Shown: one piece after another, positions 34,690 through 43,035 of the stretch
Layout of the letters: the number at the start of each line of letters is the position of its first letter
How positions within the stretch are numbered: position 1 is the first letter of the stretch
Assembly: GCF_013408655.1 (NCBI RefSeq)
Contig: NZ_JACCBP010000001.1
Coordinates: forward strand, 1,984,001-2,048,000
DNA length: 64,000 nt
Reading direction: 5' to 3'
Origin: Pigmentiphaga litoralis
GTDB taxonomy: Bacteria; Pseudomonadota; Gammaproteobacteria; Burkholderiales; Burkholderiaceae_B
The notes under the pieces: generated by a model
Told to the model about the DNA's origin: nothing
Database searches by the model: none
What the model saw: only the letters and a program-made list of their open reading frames with translations
Translations under genes and position numbers: made by a program

Positions 34690-34842
34690 GACGTCAAGGC
34701 GGCGACGTTGAGGCGTTGACGTTGAGGCGTTGACGTTGAGGCGGCGATGCTAAGGGGCTGATGCTGAGGCTCTGATCCAGAGGGTCCGATGCTGAGGCTT
34801 AATGTTGCGGCGCTGATATTCAGGCGTCGACGTTGGGCTCCA
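34690..34842. repeat. 14-bp degenerate tandem repeat in the hydrolase-lacI gap
   Basis: About eleven units of type GACGTTGAGGCGTT run head to tail; units two to four are almost identical, later ones drift, and one has 13 bp. The array lies between the operator at 34590 and the lacI-type gene. The whole 498-bp gap (34512-35009) holds no gene that I can support. Confidence 0.88.
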
Positions 34843-35009
34843 GGGGCTTCCAGTGCACCGGCCAAGGCGGTGCACCCAAACGCAATCTCAACGACGATTG
34901 ACGATAGAATGCACCCGCCTGCGACACCTGCTTTCTGCATCTGCCTTAGGCATCTGCAGGCCGCACTGCCGATCAACGACCGCACTCCTTCCAGGACGCC
35001 GACCTTCCG

Positions 35010-36041
35010 ATGACGGACCGCCCCGCCCCCACCATCAAGGACATCGCCCGCCTGCTCGGCGTGGCCGTGTCGACCGTGGGACGCGCGCTGCAGAACAATC
35101 CGCGGATCAGTCAGGACATGCGCGACCGCGTCCATCAGACGGCGCGCGACATCGGCTACGTCGCCAATTCCACAGCGGCCACCATGCGCAGCAAGACCAG
35201 CAAGCTGGTCGGATTCCTGGTTCCCGATGTCGAAGACAACGATTCCGCCACCATCGCCAAAGCGGTCGCGCAGTCATGCAATCGCGCGGGCCTGCAGCTG
35301 ATGCTGGCCATGTCCGAAGACGACCCGCAGCGCGAACACGCGCATCTGCAGACCCTGGTGGGTGCCCGAGCCGCCGGCCTCATCATCGTTCCGACGCTCA
35401 CGCCAACACCGGAGTCCCTGGCCATCATCCAGCGGCTTCCGTTCATCCAGGTGATCCGGCATCTACCGAATCTGTCGTCCGACTACTTTGTCTACGACGA
35501 TGAAGCAGGCATGCGAACCGCGACCGAACACCTGCTTGCCCTGGGTCACCGGCGCATCGCCTACGTGGGCACCCTGGCCGCACTCAGCACCGGCGCGCGG
35601 CGGCTGGCGGGGTTTCATCGCGCGCACCGGGATGCCGGACTGGAAGCCGACCCCCGTCTCATCGCGACCTTGCCGCCCAGCGCGGACGGCGTCGGCCACG
35701 CGCTGCGTGACATGCTGACACGCAGCCGCCCCACGGCCGTGATCGCCGGCGGTTCCCGCATCACGGTGGCCCTGCTGGCCGCCATCGACGACGCTGGCGT
35801 TGCCGTGCCGGACGCGTTGTCGGTGATCGGTTTCGGCGACCACGCCTGGTCGACCTGGTGGCGCGGCGGCCTGACGACGCTGGGCCTGCCCATCCGCGAA
35901 CTGGCCGCCGAGTCCGGCGCGTTGCTGGTCGAACGGGTCACCGGCGTTCGGAGTGACGACGCGCCGTCCATCGACACGCCCAGGCACGTGAGCCATCCTC
36001 TGAAGCTGATTGTGCGACGCACGACGCAGCAGATTTCCTGA
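35010..36041 (+). CDS. LacI family transcriptional regulator
   Basis: The 343-residue protein has a LacI helix-turn-helix and hinge at the start (TIKDIARLLGVAVSTVGRAL, residues 8-27; then YVANSTAATMRSKTSKLVGFL, about 51-71) and a periplasmic-binding-protein-like sensor domain with YVGTLAALSTGARRLAGF (about 189-206), PTAVIAGGSRITVALL and VIGFGDHAWSTWW. It is divergent from the hydrolase/TctC/cupin cluster and probably represses it through the palindrome at 34590. The ligand is not known. Confidence 0.92.
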   Translation: MTDRPAPTIKDIARLLGVAVSTVGRALQNNPRISQDMRDRVHQTARDIGYVANSTAATMRSKTSKLVGFLVPDVEDNDSATIAKAVAQSCNRAGLQLMLAMSEDDPQREHAHLQTLVGARAAGLIIVPTLTPTPESLAIIQRLPFIQVIRHLPNLSSDYFVYDDEAGMRTATEHLLALGHRRIAYVGTLAALSTGARRLAGFHRAHRDAGLEADPRLIATLPPSADGVGHALRDMLTRSRPTAVIAGGSRITVALLAAIDDAGVAVPDALSVIGFGDHAWSTWWRGGLTTLGLPIRELAAESGALLVERVTGVRSDDAPSIDTPRHVSHPLKLIVRRTTQQIS

Positions 36042-36211
36042 TCGCTGGCACGCACTCAGGACCGCAAGCGAGCCACCGCGTGTTGTGTGCACTGCAGTGG
36101 GACGTTTATGCGACGCGCAGGAACGAATATGGTCGCTTGAAAAGTGCATGTGGGTATCGTGCGGTCACGCTGCACGACTAGCCCCTCCTTCCCTTTACCT
36201 TAGAGCGAACC

Positions 36212-36577
36212 ATGACAATAACGAAAAGCGCTTGGATATCGATAACCGCACTGTTGATCGCTGCACCTGCCGGGCTGGCCATAGCCAGGGTCGCCCCGAT
36301 TTTGATCGAGGCATGCAGCCTGTTGGACTCCGCAAGCAAACGGGTTGAGTGTTTGAAGGCGGCCGATGCGACGGACGCGACGTCAAATACGTCCGGCGCT
36401 GCGGTGGGACAGTCTGCCCGGCGTTCGTCCCAGACCGCCACGCCCCAATATGCCGTGCCGAGCAGCAGCAGTGGCAGCAGCGCAAGGTCCGCCGGGGGCC
36501 AGACCTGCTACACCGGCCCGCGCGGGGGCACGTACACGATTACGGCCAGCGGAAACAAGAATTACAGCGGGTGCTGA
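36212..36577 (+). CDS. Small exported protein with C-terminal GPRGG motif
   Basis: The 121-residue protein has an N-terminal hydrophobic signal (residues 5-27), a Cys-containing segment (IEACSLLDSASKRVECLKAA), a Ser/Thr/Ala-rich linker, and a C-terminal CYTGPRGGTYTITASGNK motif ending in Cys. This short motif occurs at the ends of many small secreted bacterial proteins of unknown function. Its four cysteines may form disulfides. It stands alone between lacI (170 bp) and the convergent HTH-citrate synthase gene. Confidence 0.72.
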   Translation: MTITKSAWISITALLIAAPAGLAIARVAPILIEACSLLDSASKRVECLKAADATDATSNTSGAAVGQSARRSSQTATPQYAVPSSSSGSSARSAGGQTCYTGPRGGTYTITASGNKNYSGC

Positions 36578-36618
36578 GCTAGGGCAACAGGGATTCGGCT
36601 TGTTGTGTAAGACCTGAC

Positions 36619-38007
36619 TCAGCCGCCCAGACTCACATACTTCGCCCGCGGCCGCATCGTGAACCCGGCGAGCCTTTGCTCGATCACGTGCGCGGTCCAG
36701 CCGGCGCAGCGGCCGATGATCCACATGGCCGCGGCGGCGCGACGGGGCAGGCCCAATGCGAACGACACGCTGACCAGTCCTACGTCGATGCGCGGCTTCA
36801 GGTCGAACTCGGCCTGGGCCGCCTTGAAGATGCCGTCGAGCGCATGAAATTGATTGCGCTCATTTTTGGGCATGCTCGATGCAAGATCGATCAGGTAGCG
36901 CGCGCGGGGGTCGCCCTTGGGGTAGGACACCGGATTGAACCCGGGCACTTGCCGGCCTGACGCGACGTAGCCGGTGATGGCGTCGCGCAGGGCTTCGGCC
37001 GTCTGCACGCTGGCCAGGAGCGCTTCGGTGCGCTCGCACCCTCCCCCAAACCGGATGCCGGATTGCGTGACGATGGCGGCGTGCAGGCACGCGCGCAGTT
37101 CGGCGCCGGCGGATGCCGCGACGCGTGCGGCGAAGGTGGCGGGCGACAGTTCGTGGTCGGCGCACACCACCAGCGTGGCGTTGATGGCGCGCAGATGGGC
37201 GGCGCGCGTGCGGGCATCGGCCGCGTCTTCGCCAATCAATGCATTGGCCAGCAGTTGGGCGATCGATTGCGGATGCGAAGGCCGGTACACCTTTCTGGCG
37301 GGGCCGAGCAGGCCCATGGCGCACGCATACAGGCTGATCAGGCTGACCGCGTCGGCCACCGTGGTGCCGCGTTCAAAGTCGGGTTTGTTGGGCATGGCGG
37401 TCGCGATGATGGCGGTGGCGAGTGACATCAGACGCGCGCTGGTCAGGGTGTCGCTGCTGCCGGCGGCCGCGTCCAGGCGATCCAGCACCTCGCTTGACGG
37501 CATGGCCGCTTCCCACAAGGTCAGGCCGGGCACGTCGACCCCGCTCCACAACAACTCCGCCACTGACTCGAACGACCGGCCGGCCGCGGCCAGTTCCAGC
37601 GCGGGCACGCCGCGATAGCGGTGGCCGCCGTCGGCCAGGTCGGTAATCGATGTCGTCAACATGGGCTGCCCCCAGCGCACGGCGGTTTCTACCGTGTCAG
37701 GGATGCCGGCTCGGCCGCCCATGCGTTTCGCCGCGCGTTCGACGTCTTCGCGGTAGTACAGGCGGGCGCGCGTGCCGGGCTGGGTGACCGACCGGATCAC
37801 GCCGCGGCTGACATACGAATAAAGCGAAGGAACCTTCACATTCAGCGCTTCCGCCGCCTGGGTTGCCGTCAGGTAGTCGGAGGGTGCATCGATCCGCGCC
37901 GCGCGAGGTGAAGCCGCCACCTGGCCCGTCGCTGGCCCGGCCGGCGCCTTGGCGGGAGCCGCGCGGATCTCTTTCACTCGGGATGTCTTTCGGGTCGAAG
38001 CAGCCAC
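36619..38007 (-). CDS. Citrate synthase-family protein fused to an N-terminal helix-turn-helix
   Basis: The 462-residue protein has a basic N-terminus, a MerR/excisionase-like HTH (YLTATQAAEALNVKVPSLYS, about 45-64, followed by the wing TRARLYYREDVER) and a citrate-synthase-like domain from about residue 100. The first catalytic histidine (CADHELSPATFAARVAAS) and the aspartate loop (YPKGDPRARY) are present, but the second histidine motif (GPxHGGA in enzymes) reads SGIRFGGGCE. Loss of this residue suggests a ligand sensor or altered lyase instead of a true citrate synthase. It is divergent from a TctC/aldolase/Rieske operon, which it may regulate through the AT-rich palindromes between them. 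Confidence 0.8.
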   Translation of the reverse strand: MAASTRKTSRVKEIRAAPAKAPAGPATGQVAASPRAARIDAPSDYLTATQAAEALNVKVPSLYSYVSRGVIRSVTQPGTRARLYYREDVERAAKRMGGRAGIPDTVETAVRWGQPMLTTSITDLADGGHRYRGVPALELAAAGRSFESVAELLWSGVDVPGLTLWEAAMPSSEVLDRLDAAAGSSDTLTSARLMSLATAIIATAMPNKPDFERGTTVADAVSLISLYACAMGLLGPARKVYRPSHPQSIAQLLANALIGEDAADARTRAAHLRAINATLVVCADHELSPATFAARVAASAGAELRACLHAAIVTQSGIRFGGGCERTEALLASVQTAEALRDAITGYVASGRQVPGFNPVSYPKGDPRARYLIDLASSMPKNERNQFHALDGIFKAAQAEFDLKPRIDVGLVSVSFALGLPRRAAAAMWIIGRCAGWTAHVIEQRLAGFTMRPRAKYVSLGG

Positions 38008-38022
38008 ATTCCATCCAATATC

Positions 38023-38046
38023 GATTAATTAATCAAGATTGATCAA
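38023..38046. promoter_or_regulatory. AT-rich palindromes between the HTH-citrate synthase gene and the TctC operon
   Basis: GATTAATTAATC (38023-38034, perfect) and TTGATCAA (38039-38046, perfect) lie side by side, in a region far richer in A+T than its surroundings. Their position between divergent genes suggests an operator for the HTH-citrate synthase protein. Confidence 0.55.
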
Positions 38047-38106
38047 TATAGATTCGAGGCCTACGATGCGTCAACAACACCAGGCGCACAGCGCCACGGA
38101 GACAGC

Positions 38107-39096
38107 ATGACCCGACGCCTTTTCCTGACCACCACCGGACGCATCGCCCTGGCCAGCGCCCTGGCCGCCTGTACGCTGGCCGCGCAGACCACCCAGGCCG
38201 CCCCCAAGCAGGTCCGCCTGGTGGTGCCCTTCCCGCCCAGCGGCAATCTCGACACGATCACCCGCCTGGTGGCGGAACGCATGCAGCCCACGTTTGGCAC
38301 GGTGATCGTTGAAAACCGGTCGGGGGCGAACGGCAACATCGGGGCCGAGAACGTGTACAACGCCGCGCCCGATGGCGGCACGTTGATGGTCGCGCCCTAT
38401 GGTCCGCTGGCCGTCAACAAGAACCTGTATCCCAAGCTGAGCTATGACTCGGATCAGTTCGTGCCGGTCGCCATGCTGGCCAGCGTGCCCAACGTGCTGG
38501 CGATCAACCCGTCCTTGCCGGTCAATTCCCTGGCCGAATTCATTACCTACGTGAAAGCCAATCCCGGCAAGGTTGCGTTTGCATCGCAAGGCAGCGGATC
38601 GTCATCGCACCTGGCCGCGGAACTCTTCATGCAGCTGACCGGCACCAAGATGCTGCACGTGCCCTACAAGGGCACCGGACCCGCGATCGTCGACCTGCTG
38701 GGGGGGCAGGTGTCGGTGTTTTTCGACACGCTCAGTTCCAGCGGCAAGTACCAGAAGTCGGGCAAGTTGAAGATTCTTGCCGTGGCCGACAGCAAGCGTT
38801 CCGCGCTGCTGCCCGAGGTCCCGACCTTTGCCGAAGCGGGTCCGCCCGCGATGAAAGACATGCTGGCCAACGCCTGGTATGCCGTGGTCGCGCCGCCCAA
38901 GACCCCTGCCGACATCGTCGCCAGATACGAAAAGGTGATCAGCGCCGCGATCGCCGCGCCGGACATGAAGCAGAAATTTGCCGAGATGGGCATCGACCCC
39001 TTCGTTGCCAATTCGGCTGACACCGGCGCCTTCATCCGGAAGGAAACCGTGAAGTGGGGCCAGGTCATTCGCGCCGGCCAGATATCGGTCGATTAA
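38107..39096 (+). CDS. Bug/TctC-type receptor with a Tat-like signal
   Basis: The 329-residue receptor has the Bug pattern: VRLVVPFPPSGNLDTITRLVAERM, VIVENRSGANGNIGAENVYNA, LHVPYKGTGPAIVDLLGGQVSVFF and VVAPPKTPADIVARY. The signal reads TRRLFLTTTGRIALASAL, which matches the twin-arginine pattern better than a plain Sec signal. It is the first gene of an operon with a class II aldolase (13-bp gap) and a Rieske oxygenase, so an aromatic acid ligand is likely by context. Confidence 0.92.
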   Translation: MTRRLFLTTTGRIALASALAACTLAAQTTQAAPKQVRLVVPFPPSGNLDTITRLVAERMQPTFGTVIVENRSGANGNIGAENVYNAAPDGGTLMVAPYGPLAVNKNLYPKLSYDSDQFVPVAMLASVPNVLAINPSLPVNSLAEFITYVKANPGKVAFASQGSGSSSHLAAELFMQLTGTKMLHVPYKGTGPAIVDLLGGQVSVFFDTLSSSGKYQKSGKLKILAVADSKRSALLPEVPTFAEAGPPAMKDMLANAWYAVVAPPKTPADIVARYEKVISAAIAAPDMKQKFAEMGIDPFVANSADTGAFIRKETVKWGQVIRAGQISVD

Positions 39097-39109
39097 TAAG
39101 GACAGGACC

Positions 39110-39808
39110 ATGGACACCCAAGACCAGATCGCCGACAAGAAGCAGCAGATAGCCGATGCGCTTGGCATGATGGAGCGCGCCGGCATCATCGACTTCAACG
39201 GCCACATGAGCGCACGGATCGGCGACAACCGCATCCTGATCAATTCCGGCGCGTCGGTGCGCAGCGCCATCACGGCCGCCGACATCATCGAGATCGACCT
39301 GGATGGTCAGCCTGTCGATGGCGGCATCGTGCCGCCCATGGAATTCCACATCCACGCATCGATCTACCGGCAACGGCCGGATGTGAACGCGGTGGCGCAC
39401 ACCCACCCGGTGTGGTCGACGCTGTTCAGCAGCGTGGGCAAGACGGTCGAACCCGTGATCATGCAGGCCGCCATGCTGGGCGAGATCCAGCAGTTCCCCA
39501 AGACCGCGTCGATCAACACGCGTGACCTGGGGGATGAGCTTGCGTCCTGCCTCGGCCGGCACCGCATCGCCATGCTCAAGTCGCACGGCGCGGTGGTCGC
39601 AGCCGAGGGCATCCTGGAAGTCTTCGTGCTCGCCTACTACCTGGAAGAAACCGCGCACCGGCAATACCTGGCGTCGCAGATCGGCCAGCCCGACGTGCTG
39701 AACGCCGAACAGATCCAGAAGATCAACGCCAACCTGTGGAAGCCCCACCTGCTCAAGAAGGCCTGGGACTACCACCTTGCGAAACTCCATCGGACGACAT
39801 CATGCTGA
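39110..39808 (+). CDS. Class II aldolase/adducin family protein
   Basis: The 232-residue protein carries the metal-site pattern of the class II aldolase family: DFNGHMSARIGDNRILIN (about residues 28-45), MEFHIHASIYRQRPDVNAVAHTHP (about 76-99) and LKSHGAVVAAEG (about 154-165). Members include fuculose-phosphate aldolase and, in phthalate degradation, dihydroxyphthalate decarboxylase. With a Rieske oxygenase next to it, a decarboxylase of a dihydroxylated aromatic acid is a reasonable guess. It overlaps the oxygenase gene by 7 bp. Confidence 0.88.
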   Translation: MDTQDQIADKKQQIADALGMMERAGIIDFNGHMSARIGDNRILINSGASVRSAITAADIIEIDLDGQPVDGGIVPPMEFHIHASIYRQRPDVNAVAHTHPVWSTLFSSVGKTVEPVIMQAAMLGEIQQFPKTASINTRDLGDELASCLGRHRIAMLKSHGAVVAAEGILEVFVLAYYLEETAHRQYLASQIGQPDVLNAEQIQKINANLWKPHLLKKAWDYHLAKLHRTTSC

Positions 39809-41088
39809 AGAAAGAACAGAACGAACTGGTGACCCGCACCAGCAAGGGCACGGCGATGGGCGAGCTGTTTCGCCGCTACTGGCTGCCGGCCCTGCTGTCC
39901 GAAGAACTGCCCGAACCGGACTGTGCGCCCGTGCGGCTGCAACTGCTGGGGGAACGATTGATCACGTTTCGCGACAGCAGTGGCACGCTGGGTGCGATCG
40001 ACGAATTCTGTGCGCATCGCGGCGTGTCGCTCTGGTTTGGCCGCAATGAAGAGGGCGGCATCCGCTGTCCGTATCACGGCTGGAAGTACGACACGCAAGG
40101 CCGCTGTATCGACATCCCGTCCGAGCCGGCCGACAGCAAGCTGTGCGATCGCGTGAAGCTGAGCGCCTATCCGCTGATCGAACGCGGCGGCGTCATCTGG
40201 ATCTACATGGGCGAGCCCGAACATCAGCCGGCCTTGCCCGAATGGGAATTCGCGACCGTGCCGGCCGATCAGAGCTTCATGACCAAGCGGCTGCAGGAAT
40301 GCAACTGGTTGCAGGCACTGGAAGGCGGCATTGATTCGAGCCACGTGTCCTTCCTGCACAGCGGCGGCCTGAAGCACGACCCGCTGTTCAAAGGGTCGAA
40401 GGGCAACGAGTACAACCTGGGTGATCTGCGTCCGCATTTCGAAGTGGCGGAGACCGACGGCGGCCTGTTGATCGGCGCACGCCGCAAGGCGGAACCCGGG
40501 TCGGTGTACTGGCGCATCACGCCGTGGGTCATGCCCAACTTCATGATGGTGCCCCCGCGTGCCGACCACCCGGTGCACGGCCACTTCTGGGTGCCGATCG
40601 ATGACGAGAACTGCTGGGCCTGGAGCTTCGATTACCACCCCACGCGCGCGCTGAAGGAATCCGAAGTGCAGGCCATGAAGGACGGCGCGGGCATCCACTG
40701 CAAGTACGTTCCGGGCACGTACATTCCGCTGGCCAACAAGTCGAACGACTACCTGATGGACCGGGCGCGCCAGAAGTCGGGCGAGCTCTACAGCGGGGTA
40801 GAGAGCATTGCGATCCAGGATTCGTCGTTGCAGGAAAGCATGGGCGCCATCCAGGACCGGACCAAGGAAACCTTGACCAGCACCGATCGTGGCATTGTGC
40901 AGGCGCGTCGCCGCCTGATCGCCGCGGCCACCGCGCTGGCCGAAAGCGGCACGCCGCCGCCGGGCATGGAAGCGGCGCTGCAGCACATCCGGTCGGTGGC
41001 GCTGGTGTCGCCGGAAGCGGCGCCCTTCCCCGCGGTGGCCGAAGAAGCCTTGCAGTCCGCGCCAGGCAAGCCGCACGCGACGGTTTAA
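39802..41088 (+). CDS. Rieske non-haem iron ring-hydroxylating oxygenase (phthalate 4,5-dioxygenase-like)
   Basis: The 428-residue oxygenase has a Rieske [2Fe-2S] site CAHRGVSLWF...CPYHGWKYD (about residues 71-99) and a mononuclear iron site in ALEGGIDSSHVSFLHSG (about 172-188, D-x2-H-x4-H). The single long alpha subunit and the start MLKKEQNELVTRTSKGTAMG are like phthalate 4,5-dioxygenase and related group I oxygenases. ATG 39802 lies inside the aldolase end, indicating coupling. No reductase gene is next to it, so electrons must come from elsewhere. Confidence 0.92.
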   Translation: MLKKEQNELVTRTSKGTAMGELFRRYWLPALLSEELPEPDCAPVRLQLLGERLITFRDSSGTLGAIDEFCAHRGVSLWFGRNEEGGIRCPYHGWKYDTQGRCIDIPSEPADSKLCDRVKLSAYPLIERGGVIWIYMGEPEHQPALPEWEFATVPADQSFMTKRLQECNWLQALEGGIDSSHVSFLHSGGLKHDPLFKGSKGNEYNLGDLRPHFEVAETDGGLLIGARRKAEPGSVYWRITPWVMPNFMMVPPRADHPVHGHFWVPIDDENCWAWSFDYHPTRALKESEVQAMKDGAGIHCKYVPGTYIPLANKSNDYLMDRARQKSGELYSGVESIAIQDSSLQESMGAIQDRTKETLTSTDRGIVQARRRLIAAATALAESGTPPPGMEAALQHIRSVALVSPEAAPFPAVAEEALQSAPGKPHATV

Positions 41089-41277
41089 TCGGCGAAGCCG
41101 CTGCGGGCTGATGCCGCAGGCTGTTCGCGCGGATCGATGCCGCCGATCGGTTCCGCTGCCGGAACGCAGCGTCCCGCCAGCGGCACGCTGACAGATGCCC
41201 TGCTGGTCAGCCGGCGGCAAATGTGGGTCAATGGGGCAGCGTACGCCCCACCCACTCCAGCTTCGGGAGAAGCCCCC

Positions 41278-42981
41278 ATGATCGTCCGAATTCCGTCGTC
41301 GCCCCGTCTCCTGGCAACCGCCATTGCCTCGCTCGCCACCCTGGCCGCGGGCTGCAGCCAGGTCGGCCCCACGTCGTCCGTCGTTGCGGCCGACGCCGTC
41401 TATACCAACGGCAAAGTCGTCACTGTCGACAAACAGTCTTCCATCGTCCAGGCCTTTGCGGTCAAGGACGGCAAGTATGTGTTCGTGGGCAGCACCGCGC
41501 AGGCGCAAGCCTATGTCGGCCCGTCCACGCAGGTGGTCGACCTGAAAGGCCGCACCACCATTCCGGGTCTGGCCGATTCGCATCTGCACACCGCGGGCGG
41601 CGGACCGGGTCTGGACCTGTCCAAGACGCGGTCGTTGGGCGAGGTCTATGCGGTGCTGCGCGATGCCGCCCGCAATGCGGCGCCGGGCACCGTGCTCGTG
41701 TCCAATTCCGACTGGCACGAAGCGCAGTTCAAGGAACAGCGCCTGCCCACCGCCGCCGAGCTGGAAGCCGCTGCGCCAGGCGTGCCCGTGGTGCTGGTCC
41801 GGGGCGGTCACAGCTACTTCCTGAATGACACGGCGCTTGCCAGATACAAGATCACCAAGGCCACGCCAGTGCCTGCCGGCGGCGCGATTCCGGTGGGCCC
41901 GGACGGCAAGCTGACCGGCGAGATCACCGACACCGCCAAGCCCCTTGTGGCCTTGCCGCCCACGCCCGCGCCATCGGTTGCGGGACTGGAAGCGCAACAG
42001 AAGATCCTGAACAGCTATGGGTTGACGAGCATCCGCGTGCCGGGCATCTCGGTGGCCAACTACCGCGTGTTCCAGCAACTGCGCGACGCGGGCAAGGCCA
42101 CCGTGCGCTACAGCATCCTGCTGCGCCCACGGGATCTGGCCGACTACCGCGCCAGCGTGGTTCCATCGGGCGTCAAGCCCGGCGAGGGCGATGACTGGGT
42201 CAAGATCTGGGGCATCAAGGTCGCGGTCGATGGCGGTTTCGAAGGCGGGTTGATGACCAAGCCCTACCTGGATCCGCTCGGCAAGAACGGCACGTACTAC
42301 GGCTTGCGTCTGCTCGATCAGCCCAGCTTCAACGAGTATGTCGTGACGCTCAATCGGGCAGGCTGGCGGTCGGCCGTGCACGCGGTGGGGGACGCGGCGA
42401 TCGACCAGGCGCTGACCGGGTATGAAGCGGCCAATGCCGACCAGCCCATCGTCGGCAAGGGCTGGGTCATCGAACATGCGTTCGTCTCGCGCCCCGATCA
42501 GTATCCGCGCATGAAGCGCCTGGGCGTGAACCTGTCGGTGCAGGACCATCTGTACCTGGCCGCGCCAGTGCTCAAGGCTTACTGGGGCATGGACCGCGCG
42601 TCGCAAGTCACGCCGGTCAAGACCTATGTGGACGAAGGCTTCCTGGTCGCGGGCGGCACCGATTCCCCGGTGATTCCGCTCAGCCCCTTCTGGGTCATGT
42701 ATCACTTCCTGACGCGCGACACGATTTCGGACGGCGTCTACGGCGCCAACCAGGCCGTCACGTCGCGCGATACGGTGCTGCGCATGATGACGATCAACAA
42801 CGCCCTGCTGACCGATGAGGCGTCCATCAAGGGGTCGATCGAAACCGGCAAGCTCGCGGACTTTGCGGTGCTGTCGGCCGACTACCTGACGATCCCCGCC
42901 AGGCAGGTGCAGGACCTGAAGGCCGTGGCCACCTACGTGGGCGGCAAGCAGGTATATCGCGACGCCAGCTTCGCGCCATAA
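41278..42981 (+). CDS. Amidohydrolase family (YtcJ-type) lipoprotein
   Basis: The 567-residue metal-dependent hydrolase has a lipoprotein signal (lipobox LAAGC, about residue 24), the N-terminal beta-strand TNGKVVTVD, metal motif GLADSHLHTAGGG (about 98-110), VHAVGDAAIDQALTGYE (about 366-382), WVIEHAFVSRPDQ and GGTDSPVIPLSPFW (about 459-472), ending in KLADFAVLSADYLTIP. GGGAGA precedes the ATG. The family acts on amides, ureas or cyclic imides; export to the periplasm is notable. It is separated from the Rieske gene by 189 bp and may be a separate unit. Confidence 0.86.
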   Translation: MIVRIPSSPRLLATAIASLATLAAGCSQVGPTSSVVAADAVYTNGKVVTVDKQSSIVQAFAVKDGKYVFVGSTAQAQAYVGPSTQVVDLKGRTTIPGLADSHLHTAGGGPGLDLSKTRSLGEVYAVLRDAARNAAPGTVLVSNSDWHEAQFKEQRLPTAAELEAAAPGVPVVLVRGGHSYFLNDTALARYKITKATPVPAGGAIPVGPDGKLTGEITDTAKPLVALPPTPAPSVAGLEAQQKILNSYGLTSIRVPGISVANYRVFQQLRDAGKATVRYSILLRPRDLADYRASVVPSGVKPGEGDDWVKIWGIKVAVDGGFEGGLMTKPYLDPLGKNGTYYGLRLLDQPSFNEYVVTLNRAGWRSAVHAVGDAAIDQALTGYEAANADQPIVGKGWVIEHAFVSRPDQYPRMKRLGVNLSVQDHLYLAAPVLKAYWGMDRASQVTPVKTYVDEGFLVAGGTDSPVIPLSPFWVMYHFLTRDTISDGVYGANQAVTSRDTVLRMMTINNALLTDEASIKGSIETGKLADFAVLSADYLTIPARQVQDLKAVATYVGGKQVYRDASFAP

Positions 42982-43035
42982 GTCGGATGCGGGCGCGCCG
43001 CCGGATCAACGCGGTGCGCCAGTCATCCACCGCCG

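Noticed and set aside
33504..34842. CRISPR array
   Set aside because: Repeats are 8 and 14 bp, directly adjacent, with no unique spacers and no cas genes nearby.
34512..35135. N-terminal extension of the alpha/beta hydrolase to position 35135
   Set aside because: The extension would cross the operator, the 14-bp repeat array and the start of the lacI gene; the hydrolase fold begins at 34511.
39769..42705. 978-residue minus-strand frame opposite the Rieske and amidohydrolase genes
   Set aside because: No domain pattern, and both plus-strand genes show intact catalytic motifs.
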